From Montifringilla adamsi (lineage: Eukaryota; Chordata; Aves; Passeriformes; Passeridae), in assembly GCA_017590115.1 (NCBI GenBank), contig JAGGNK010011336.1:930001-994000 (forward strand): a stretch of DNA of 64,000 nt, in the 5' to 3' direction. This document shows, piece by piece, positions 1 through 10,900 of this stretch. Every line of letters starts with the position of its first letter. The stretch's first letter is position 1. The notes under the pieces are model-generated. The model was not told the DNA's origin and did not search any database. It was given only the letters and a program-made list of their open reading frames with translations. The translations under genes were made by a program, and so were the position numbers.

Positions 1-29
1 TTCCACTGGGCATACGCCTTCCCTTTTTG

Positions 30-505
30 CCATACTTCCAGAAAAAGATCCCTGCTCAGCCAAGCCAGCTTTTTATCTTGTCTGCTTGACTTCTGACATT
101 TGGGGAATTGCCTGTTCCTGTGCCCTTAGAAGGTGATGCTTAAAAAGTGACCAGCACTGATGGACACCAGCGCCTGTAAAAGCACTTTCCCAGAGAACCT
201 TACCCTCTACTTCCCTGAGCAGCCTGAAGTCATGTCCAGGGTTGAAGTTTTGCTGGCACTTTTCCTCCTTGTCAACAGAGATTTTTAAACTCAATGGTTT
301 TGTGATCACTGTGGCCAAGACAGCCACCAATGCCCCTTTTCACTCATGAGACCCTCTCTGTGAGCAAGCAGCAAATCAAGGAGGGCGTCTGAGTACCTGT
401 ACCATGAAATCATCATCCAGATGTTGCAGGAACTTTGTGAACCTCTTTGTGCCAGCTGTGCAGTGTTTCCAGCCAACATCTGGCAAGTTTAGTCCCCCAT
501 AAGGA
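30..505 (-). mobile_element. CR1 LINE ORF2 fragment (degraded)
   Basis: Minus-strand frames read PDVGWKH and LLTER near 480-350, then a frame from 330 to 73 with WESAFTGAGVHQCW and HHLLRAQEQA. These match the order of the end of the endonuclease domain and the linker of CR1 ORF2. The fragment is split by stops and frameshifts and is inactive. The left edge may run off the window. Confidence 0.65.
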
Positions 506-535
506 CAAAGGCTCCACACCTAGAGGGGTTTCAGT

Positions 536-645
536 GCTGTAGATGTGGTGCTCAGGGGCATGGCTCCGTGTTGGGCCAGGCAGTGTTTGGTTCATGGCTG
601 GACTCCATCCTTTCAGAGCGATTTTCCAAGATTCTCTCTTTCTGT
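536..645 (+). mobile_element. CR1 3'-end fragment
   Basis: The segment follows the CR1 3' consensus order (GATGTGGTGCTCAGGG, a GGCAGTG block, TTCATGGCTGGACTC), diverging towards its end. It is in the opposite orientation to the neighbouring ORF2 fragment, so it is a separate insertion. Confidence 0.6.
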
Positions 646-1565
646 GGTAAGTGGGAAAGGGGTTTTGCAGGTCTGTCCACACCTGGACAGCAGGAGGGGG
701 CTTGGGGTCTCTTTGAACATGTGTAGTTATGGGCAGGTGCTTGAGGGAGAGGTACAGGCTCTCACTGGCCTTTTGGTCATTGGGACTGCAATGGGGTGGA
801 TGGAAAAGCTTAAAAATTGTGAGCTTGGGATGCAGTGGCTTGCTCCAATACAACTGAAAACCCAGCCAGCTGGGACAGTCTGATGAACTGCTTGATTTGA
901 CCCCCAAAAAACCCCTGGGGATGTTTGTCCCTGAACATCCATCATCCTGTCAGGCTGTGATGAGCTGGAATGGAAAAAAAAAAAATTATTTTGCTAAATG
1001 ATGATTGACATTTTAAAAGCAACATTGTCAAAGCTGTATGTCAAACAGCCTAATTGCCTAATCTGTATGGCTCCTAATGACAAGTTAGACTCTTACAGCT
1101 GAAAGAATTTTAAGCATCAAATAATTTATACATCATCACCTGGGTATTTGCTTTCCACACTTCAGTAAATGTAGATGAGGAGAGGAGCTGCTTGTGTTCC
1201 GAGGCAGTTTCACCAGTTTCACTCAGACCTGTGTCAGGATGGTGGTGTCCTAGAGGAAATCACAGCCTTCAGCAGAAGCTGGTTAAAATGTTGTGATGAA
1301 AACACTTACTTTTACATAAGGACTCCTTTTTTCCCCACTCTAGTAGTTGAATATTTTTTTCTTATATAAGACAAAAAGCAACTTGGGCTCTGCTTCTGTG
1401 TCACATTGGGGTATCAGCACCACTTTAATTTCAGGTTAGAATATTATGTGTTATAAATTGAAAAATGTTTTTTTACCCAAATACCCAGCACAGAAACAAC
1501 ACTTGGGCAGCAAACTGAAAGGACAACTCTGTCACTAACAAGCTATAGCTAGCCTCATTTCATTG
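646..1565. other. Unique sequence upstream of the CUB/SEA/EGF gene
   Basis: I see no gene or recognisable repeat here. Small ORFs on both strands have no protein-like features. Confidence 0.5.
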
Positions 1566-1590
1566 ATTAGCTAATTACTATTAGCTAATT
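1566..1590. promoter_or_regulatory. Paired AT-rich palindromes upstream of exon 1
   Basis: ATTAGCTAATT occurs at 1566-1576 and 1580-1590, each nearly self-complementary and containing TAAT cores typical of homeodomain sites. A weak TATA-like TATATG lies at about 1615. The pair is about 245 bp upstream of the proposed start codon. Regulatory function is inference. Confidence 0.3.
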
Positions 1591-1834
1591 GCTTGCACTG
1601 GTGAAGCAGGGCCCTATATGAGTGAGTGGGCTGCCCTACCAGCCCCTTTGCTGTAGGGATGTGTTTTGGAGAGGGTCTGGGGAAGGTGGTGACCCCACAT
1701 TTGCTCTGCCTGAGGGATTATTCTGTGAAGAGACAGGGAGCTTTTTTGTATGTTTTGTTGGTTTTTTGGGTTTGGTTGGTTTTTTTTGGTTTTTTAAGTC
1801 TTATTTAATGTTGTGCCTCTGGTAAACCTTTGCC

Positions 1835-1963
1835 ATGAGGCCTTTGCCCTCCCTGTTTATTCTGGCCCTGCTCTTGATGCCCTGGGTGCCAGGGCCAGGC
1901 CCTGCTGGGCAGGGTCCTGGGGTGATGCTGAGGCCCTGCTGTGATGCTGCTGCTGCTGCAGGG
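1835..1963 (+). CDS. Exon 1: signal peptide exon of the CUB/SEA/EGF gene
   Basis: The ATG at 1835 opens a reading frame beginning MRPLPSLFILALLLMPWVPG, a textbook n-region, hydrophobic core and Pro/Gly-rich c-region with probable cleavage near residue 26. The frame continues to a short Ala run coded by GCT/GCA repeats and reaches a strong donor (GGG|GTGAGT) at 1964 in phase 0. Phase 0 fits the next candidate exon (40 nt), which restores the phase 1 needed by exon 3. A second donor at 1968 would splice straight to exon 3 in phase and is the main alternative. The true transcript start is not determined. Confidence 0.55.
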
Positions 1964-4900
1964 GTGAGTGAGGGGCAGTGGGGACTGGGTTTCCTGTAGG
2001 AAACTTCCCTCTTGGGTGTGCTGTCCTGCCTGCTTGCAAATCCTTCTCTCTTCTGCATGGCCCTGAGTGATTAAAGCCTGACTGGCTTTGCTTGCTGTGG
2101 TTTGGGGCTGGTTTTTGTATTGGTTGTGGTCCAGCAGCACAAATCAGGCACAGATCGGTGCTTCTGGATGGAGGGAGGGGAAAAGGTTTATAATTGCATG
2201 GAATGAATGATGGGACCTTGGGACTCAGTCCAGGTGCAGGCAAAACCCCAACCCACCAGGCTGGGTTTGATTCTCCTTTCCCACTGGGTTGGTGTTGACA
2301 TTTCTCTGAGCAGTGTTATAAACATTGGGAATTGGTATTTGGGCCTGCAATTAGACTCTTCTTTTTTTTTATAGTCAATGGGATCCTCTCAGAAATATTG
2401 GAAGTCTAAACCAGGTAAGAATTAATTCTCAGATCAACCTCTGGTTTTCTTTTTTGTTTGTTTGTTTGGGGTTTTTTGTTTGTTTGTTTTTGGGTGGTTT
2501 TTGTTTGGGTGGTTTTTGGTTTTGGGTAGTTTGTTTTGGTTTTTTTTGCGAGTATGTTTGGTTTTTTGGTTTTCGGGTTTTTTTTTTGTTCCCCCAGAAC
2601 TTGTTGGGTACTTTAAGCCACCAATAAGTAGTGTGGAAAATCAGGAGCAACAGTATGGCTGTGGGGTGGTGGGGGCAGTGAGTGAGATGTGGTTGATCAG
2701 TGTTGGGGTAGGGAAAAACTAGTGCTGGTGTGGGAGATAAGCTGTGCCACTATCCTGTGGCTGCCAAGTCCCTGCCACAGAGCAGGTCCTGCAGGCAGGA
2801 GCAAAGCACTGCAGCAATTAAAACAAGTGGCAAAAGTTCAACTCAAACTTTAAGTGTGCTCCTGTAGGGTAAACCTGTCCTGAACTTTCCACTCTTCTGG
2901 CTTTGAGAAAGTGGTTTTGGAAAACACTGCTTTTCCCTGCCTAAGGAAAGCTGCTTTCCACTTTGAGTGCTGTGGGGAGATGCTGTTGTTGGGGCTCTAG
3001 TGGCTTCTGGCTTGGCTGAGCCCTTTAAACCAAAGAGATTGAAAATGCCTTCAGGAGAGCTTTGTCTCCCAGCTCTGCATGTGCTTAAACAACAAACCTG
3101 GCCCACAGGCTGAAACCAAATGTAGCAGTGCTCTCTTTGCTTTCCTAACTTACCCAGCTGGGGCAGCTCCCTGAGCCTTTAGCCCTGGTCCCTAGACAGC
3201 CTGACCTGCAGAGGAGAATCTGCCTCCCTGGGACAAGTGGCACCCACTGTGTGGTTGTCCTGGGACCTCTGAGCTCCTGCGTGGTCATGGTGGGGCTTAA
3301 AGCAGGAGTGTGCCCTGCTCCGGGGCTGTAGCAGTGGGGGCACAGCCTGGCTCTCCATGGAGCAGGAGGTGGGGGTGGCCAGGGCTTCTCCAGCTTTCCA
3401 AGGGCTTACTCCCATGTTTTCCCACTCACGGGTTTCCGTGTTGGTTGGCAAATGGGAGCAGGAGGTATCAAAATGGGGAGAAGAGAGATCCTGAAGATAA
3501 TTTCTGGAAATAAAGATGGTAACTATTTCTTTGGAAGTGGAAATGGGGGAAAACTTGGTTGTTGCTTCTTATCTTCCAGAGCTGGAATCTCCTTGGTTAT
3601 TGGCCTATGTACCTATAAGAAGCTGCCACAGAGTGCTGAAGGACAAATATGGGGAGTTTTCTCCTCCAGCATTCCATGCTGATTTCCCTGTAAGCTTTTG
3701 GTGCAACTGGACAATCTGGGCAGGCTCCAGGAAGCACATCATAATTTATATCCGGGGATTTATCACTAAGGATGCTTGCAACAAAAATGAGGACAAAATT
3801 CTGTTTGAAGGGGTCTCCTCCCTGGTGGAAAACAGTGTTGTTTATGCCTGCTGGAAAAAGGAGATGCATGTTTTTGCCACCTTTGCTCAGGCTGTCCACG
3901 TCATGCTGCTGAAGAGGTACTTGCCAAACCAGAGAGATGCAAAATTTAAAGGGAAGTACTACATCTTCCAAGACCAGCAAGGTGCCTCTTCCTCCAAAGG
4001 TGATGTGATTTCTGGAACTTCTGCTTCAAAACTGCCAAAGAAAGGTGGTGGTTTTCAGTCTGGCTGGGTTGAGAACCTTAGAGACGCACTGGGCTTTGCA
4101 GCCACACGTGGCAGCACCACCATGTTAAGCAGTGAGCGAATGCAGGGAAGAGGGATCCCTCTGGACACCACGGCTGTGGGAAGTCCTACAGAGCTTATCC
4201 CATCTGAACGTGCAAGGACACAAGCTCTGGAAACAAAAGCTCCTTGTGGGCTGGGGTCTGAGCTGCTGGAGTCTCCAGGCATAGGAGCACCTGAGGGAAT
4301 AATCCCCACTGCAGCTCAGGACATCTTGGGGCAGAATCCCTCTGTGAGTGAGGGCAGTGCTGTGACTTCTGCTCCTGTGCACAGTGTGCTTTTGGAAACT
4401 CCTTTGCTTGGTGCCTTCCAGGGAGCAGAACCTTTTTGGCAGCCAGCAGGTGTGAGTCTGGAGAGCAGCCAGCCTCTCCTGAGCCCTACCCTGATGCCAA
4501 AAGGTCTGGGCCACCTGCAGTTCACCATTCAACCAACAGGCACGGGTCGCCTGGCTTTGGCTGCACACTCTGAGCCTCTGTCCCCTGGCACAGGACAAAG
4601 CCAGGAGGACACAGGTCCCACCAGGGACAGCCAGCTCAGCACAGCCAGCCTGGAGAAGGATGGAAGCTGGGCCCTGCTGAGTGTCCCAGCTGATGGCCTT
4701 GCCAATGGCCTGATGCCCAGCCTGAGGAGCCCCTCTGACGTGGTCACCAGGGACCATTTGCAGCTACTTCCTGAGAGAAGCCAAAGCATTTTGGGGCGTT
4801 TGTCCATGCCTAAACCTGAGCTGGGCACAACTGGCCTCCGTCATACCAAGCTCATGGATATTTTCTCACGGGGAAGTTTTGGGGGAGCTGTCAGGAGGAG

Positions 4901-7900
4901 AACAGCGCTGCATCCCACAGCACCAGGGCTGGCTGTATCTGCTTTGGCAAAAGAGCTGGAGCATCCTCTCACACCTGTGCCTGCCCTGGGGACAGAAACC
5001 ATCCCTGTGCTGGTGACCTGCTTCACAGCACCTGTCCCTGCAGACTTTGGCTCTCTGGATTTAGTCCCTGAAGCACCTCTTCCTCCACAAGTGGAGTCTC
5101 TGTCCATGGTGCCCTCTCCACCAGCTGCTCTGGATTGGGACCCTGTCAGTCTCAGGCAAAGGGACATCTCCCCAGCTAGCCCAGGAAGACAGGAGATGGT
5201 CTCCCCTTCACTGCCTTGCCATCCATCAGTAGCCTCTGAACTGGGCACAGATAGGTCCTCCAGATGCCTTGGTCCTGGCAGGCAAAAGTTGGTGCTGGGA
5301 CAGGGAGCTGAAACCACAGCCTCTGTGGGCTTGATAGCCAGGAGTCCCTCCCCAGTCTTTGTCACTGTCCCAGGGCCTGATGTGAGGCTTGCTCAGCCTG
5401 AGGGCCATGTCAGCAGAGGCTCTGGGGTGACACCAGCTTCCCTGTTGGACACCAGAGAGGTGCACGAGGTGCCTGTGCAGCATCAGGATGGTGCTGCTAG
5501 TGACAAACCAGCTTATGTCTCCAGATTCAGGGGGTTTAAAATGCAGGGGACCACAGAAGCTGTGCAAGTGGGTGCAGGACAGAGGACATCTGCCTCCTTC
5601 AGCAGCACTCCTGCACGCCCTGATCTGCCTGCAGCTCCGTGGGGAGAAACACTGCCAAGAGACCGAAAGCCGTGGGAGCCCCCTGGTGTACCCAGCAACA
5701 CCCAGATGCCAGCAGGACAGCAAGGGTATGCTGGTAGGTGAACTAGCACTTTGTGTCTTGGCACAAGTCATCTTTAGAAGTCAAAAGTACTTGGTGGGGG
5801 CAAGGACAAAGCTGTGCTTTTCACCTGCGGTCTCCACCTGGCAATCATAACCTGTTGTCTGGGGAGAACTGGGCTGGGGTGACCCTGGCTGGACACCAGG
5901 TGCCCTCCAAAGCTGCTCCTCAGCAGGACAGGGGAGAAAAAAATGTGATTAAAGGATTGTGAGGTGAGATAAGGGCAGGGAGAGATCACTGACTGTCTAT
6001 CTTCATGGGCAGAACAGACTTGACTTGGGGAAATCAGTTTAATTTCTTACCAATCAAATCAGTGTAGGATAATGAGAAATCAACCCAAATCTTAAAACCG
6101 GCTTCCCCTCATCCCTCCCTTCTTCCCACGCTTAACTTCACTCCTGGTTTCTCTACTTCCTCCCCTGCCTCTGGAAGTGCAGGGGAATGGGACCTGCAGT
6201 CAGTTCATCATACCTTGTCTCAGCCACTCCTTCCTTCTCAGGGGAGGATTCCTCACTGGCCTGCCCAGTGCTGGGTCCATCTTGGAGCTGGCTGGCACTG
6301 ATTCTGCTTCACGCAGCCTCTCACAGAGGCTCAGCTCCAGCTGAAGTGTGGATATGTGGCTCCAGGGGCTGAAACTACAGAAGTCTTGCAGCAGAAGAGG
6401 GTCTGAAATGCTGCCTCTCCCACGGTAGCTTGCAGCACTCCTAAAAGTCTGAGACATAATATAAAATGTAATATGTAATATAATTTGTGAATATAATAAC
6501 CTTTGATTGCATGTTTCTTTTCTGTGTTCCAGATGTGTCAGAGCTGGGCCCTCCCTGGGTAACAGAGTACTTTCCCATCAGGAGCTGCCACCTCATCTTC
6601 CAGAATGGGTCTGGCCTGTTTTACCTCCCACTGCACGCGGACATTAAACCCAACATCTGGTGCAACTGGACCATCCGGGCAGGCCCCCAGAAGCACATTG
6701 TCATCTATGTCCAAGGGTTCCAGGGTAGCGAGGGCTGTGGCAGCAACCAGGACAAGATCATCTTCCAGGGGGTCTCGTCAAGCGTGGAAACCAAAGTGGT
6801 GTTTGCCTGCCACAACCGAGGCACTCTGATCTTTGCTGCACAAGCCACTGAGGTCCAGGTGTTGTTTCTGTCAGGGAGTGCTTCCAGAAGCCATGAATAC
6901 AGGTATTTTAGAGGACAGTATTATGTATTCAGAGACTCTGAAACGGTGGGCTCTTCAAGTGATACCATAACAGCTCCCCAGGAGACCTCTAAAAATGAGA
7001 GCTGGGCGACAGTGGTGACCAAAGGTTTGTTGTCCATGCTGACAGCTCCTCCAGCCCCACCAGCTATGCCTGCTGGTGGCAGGATCCAGCCTGACGTTAT
7101 GAGCCCAGAAGAAGTGGGCCAACATTCTCCTAATCTCATGGAAGATGGTCAGCCTGGTGCTAACCAGAGTGAGCATGGTCAGGATGAAACCAGGCTGGAA
7201 AGGAACCTTAAGGACAGTGGCAGCAAGGGCAGAGAAAATGAAGATGACGTGTTGGTGGAGCCACCTCCAGCTGGGCAAGACACTGGGGGCAAAGCTGAGC
7301 CACCTGCCTTGGTGCTGTCCCCTGGGACACCTCTGGCCACCATGGTCCCCTGTCACCCAGCTGGTTCCCCTTGCTCAGAGATGCCCAGCAGCAGTGTAGG
7401 TGTTTCTGACACATCACCTACCCTGGGTCAGGCCACTGGCAGCCCCTCAGAAGTGGCAGCTGCTGCACATCACACACATACACCAGGGCTGGCAGAACCA
7501 CCACTGAACACCAGCACAAAACCACCTCTCTACCCCTCTCCTGGTGTGACTGCTGCTGATGTGGTGTCTCTGGGAGGAAAGACTGAAGAGCTCTTTGGTA
7601 AGGTGATTTTTTGGTTATTACTGGCTGAACTGATGCCTGACAATGTGCAATATCCACCTCCAGTGATGCAGCACTCTTGAGAGGTTTTATTTGTAGACAT
7701 GGTTGTTACCTTCAGCTGGGCCATGTGGTACCACTCTTGACTCCTGTATCCAAGGAGGGAGAGACATGAGAAGACAGGCTTATCAGTTCTAACATGGGCA
7801 TCTATGGGATTATGCTGGGACAGGCTGGTTTCTAATCCAAGTGTTTTGAGTTATCCATGGAGGAGCCAGCCTCTCAGCTGTGACTTCACTCCAGAGCAGA

Positions 7901-10900
7901 CTGAGAGTGCTCATCTTGGTTTTAAACAGCCCTGTCTTGCATTGATTCCTCAGTAGCCTGTCACAGTGCTCCCAGGCATGATCACTGAGTTTGAGCTCCA
8001 GAAGCTGGAAAAAGGTTAGAAAAATCCTTTGTCTCTTAAGAAAGTTTAGGAGTTGATGGTAGGTCACATAGGCAATATTTAGCTACTGATATGTTTTAAT
8101 TTCTGCCTGAAAGCAGAAGATGTGTTCAGTTTTTCCTCACCCCCAAACTTTTATTGCCCCTCTCTTGTAGATTTTATTCACATTTTTTGCATTTGCTGGC
8201 ATGTAATGCCCAAGCTATTTTGCTCCACTGGGATGCAAGGCAGCTCTGGTGGTTTTACAGGGATAAGAGTTTGTCTGCTTCCAGAAATGGAAATGAGGTT
8301 TATTGGGGTAATTTCTTTCTAAAGAGCACTTTCCACTGTAGAGGAGAAGAGATTGTCTTCAGAGCCTGACATTTAATTTCAGTATGAAGAACAGAGGCAG
8401 GAATTGGCACATGGCACTCTTTTTGCAAAGTGGCACAGACCTAATGTACTTTTCCTCCCCATTACTGGTACATCAGTGATAGCAGCCTGATGCTTTCCCT
8501 TGCTTTGACAGATCTGATGTCATCTGTGGGGAATGACACAGGACTGCAATCCCAGCACCATCCTGGAGGTGAGCCATGCAGAGTTAAGCATGCCTTAAAA
8601 TACTGCCCTAAGCCCAGGGAGTTGCCTGATGTGCTGGACATCACCTGCTTGTTACGTTTAGAAAGCAATGGGAGTTGTTTCTGAGTAGTAACCACTCTGA
8701 AGATGCTATTTTTTAAGATGTCACTGCAATCCTGCAGTTGTGCTTTGGCCACTTTGTGTGTCTCCCCTGGAGAAACCCGAGTTCGGGTGCCAGCCCTGAC
8801 ATACATGCTGGCTTGTTCGAGTCCAAGCAATACTTGTTGGCTATTTATAGAAGGTTTTTCTAAGATGAATGAACCTCAATTCCTCCAGTGTATTCCAATG
8901 GATGTCCCATGACTACCAGGATCAGAAATGTGCAGAATTCCTGCTCTTCAGACCAGGGAGAGAAGGAAAACCCTCTTACGGGAGAGCAACTAAACAATGT
9001 AAATGCAGGGTTTGTATGGCCCAGCAAGCCACAGAAACATCTTGCACAAAGGAGTCCATACAGAAGGAGCCTCAGCTCTGAACAAGGGAAATATTGATGA
9101 ACAAATAAGTCTTAAACAGCCAACTGGCAAATCTGTGCCAGTCTGGATTTCAAGAGAAACTGGCTTTTAGACTCCATCAATAATTATGACAATCCCTTTG
9201 GGAAACAGAAGGGCTAAAGGCATGTGAATGTGATTGGGTATGTATTGGATATGTTGCTTTGTGTCAGTTTTTCACTGAAAGATCAATTCTAATATTCATC
9301 AACAAGCATTAACTAAGGTTTGTGTTCACTTGTTACTCAACAATTTGTCCTACCTGATGTACAGCCCCTGGAAATGCCCCTGTGGCACTGACCTGCACAA
9401 GAAGGTGCTGTTCTAGTGTTGATGCTTAAAGACTAACTCAATATGGGAGCCTGTTTGTCTTATGTGCATTTGAACATGCCATGATCCTTGTGTCTTCTGG
9501 CAGATGTGCTGTTTGAAGTCAGTGTTGAAATCAAACCCAAGGACTGGATTCCTCACAGTGGGAGTGAGTTCCAAAAGGGTCTCCTTGAATCTCTGAAGAA
9601 TCACGTAAGTGTGGGCATGGGGAGGTGGAGAAGAACAGATGGGATGTCCCAAATCTTCATGTAGAAGAGACCATTTCGTGCTTTTGTGTTTGGGGTAGGT
9701 GACCTGGAGCTAAGCAAATGGGAACAATGGGTATTCTTCTAAAGAAAGGGCTCAGAGCAGTGGGCTATGGAACATTCTCTTTGTTTGTGAAGGGGGAGAG
9801 CAGGATGGGGTGCTACAGTGAGAAAAGAAGCTGCTGTCTTAATCCTGCTGGCTGAACATCAAATCAGCACTGGCCACTCTCTTCCTTTGCAGCTCCAGAA
9901 GAACCTGAAGCTTTCTGCCAACAGAGTCAGTGAAATAAAGTTAAGGGATGTCAAAAGGTAGGGTTAATGCTGTGCTGCTGACTTGGCAGGTGACTGATAT
10001 AACCAGTAATATTTCTTGGATTAGCAGTGTCTTGGCTTCTCACTGTCCTTCCCCAGGAAGAGACATGTCTTTGTTCTTCTTCCTTGATCTGTAACTTGTC
10101 CTGAAAGTAGAAAAAAAATTGTTTTCTAGAGAAAAGATGGTGAAAAATGGTGTTTAGTATTATCTGGGGCCTATATATAAATATAAAATGAATTTAATCT
10201 TTGGATGAAAAGGAGGATAATCTCACCTGCCACAGTGCCTGCTGCTGGAGAAAGCTGGGAGCTGTCAGCAGAGGCTGATCTGGGAATGCAGATTGCTACT
10301 ACAATTCACTTTGCACAAATATCTGGTCATTTCAGCCTAGCTCCAGATGAGGAGCCACTCCTGGGCTTTCCTTTTTCCCATGGTCCAAGTGCAAAGGTGC
10401 CTCTTGGCACAGATCATCTGTGCAAGAGCCTGCAGCACCACAATCCCATGCCAAGGGCAGAAGGTCTAAATGGGCCATCAGAGCTGGGCCTGCAGTGATG
10501 TTTTTTTTCCTCCTGACTCACCCTGGACTCTCTCCTGCCCACAGGACAAAGGATGCCAACCTGCTGCTCACCTTCTGGCTGCACCTGGAGCCAGAGGAGA
10601 GGAACGTGCCTCTGCTCCTGCGCTCACAGCTGGAGGAGGTGCTTGGCACCTCGGTGGCTGTGGAGAAGTTGCAGCTTGTTTCACTCTTCGTTGAAGGTGG
10701 GTGCTTCACTTTATTTCATTTTTTTTTTCCCTGGGATAAACCCTTTAATGCCAAGCCTGACTTGACTTAGGGCATCTATTCCCCATTACAGATGTGAACG
10801 AGTGCCAGGCTGGGCTTGGCCTCTGTGGCGAGGAAGCGGAGTGCTTCAATGGCGTGGGCACCTACCTGTGCCGCTGCAAGAAGGACTACGAGGACCATTC

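Noticed and set aside
3516..3579. ATG at 3516 as the start of the CUB-like protein
   Set aside because: It lies before a strong acceptor at 3579 and gives no signal peptide. It is an intronic extension of the exon 3 frame.
4125..4757. 210-aa minus-strand ORF and other long frames inside exon 3
   Set aside because: They are antisense shadows of the real open exon and lack domains or splice logic.
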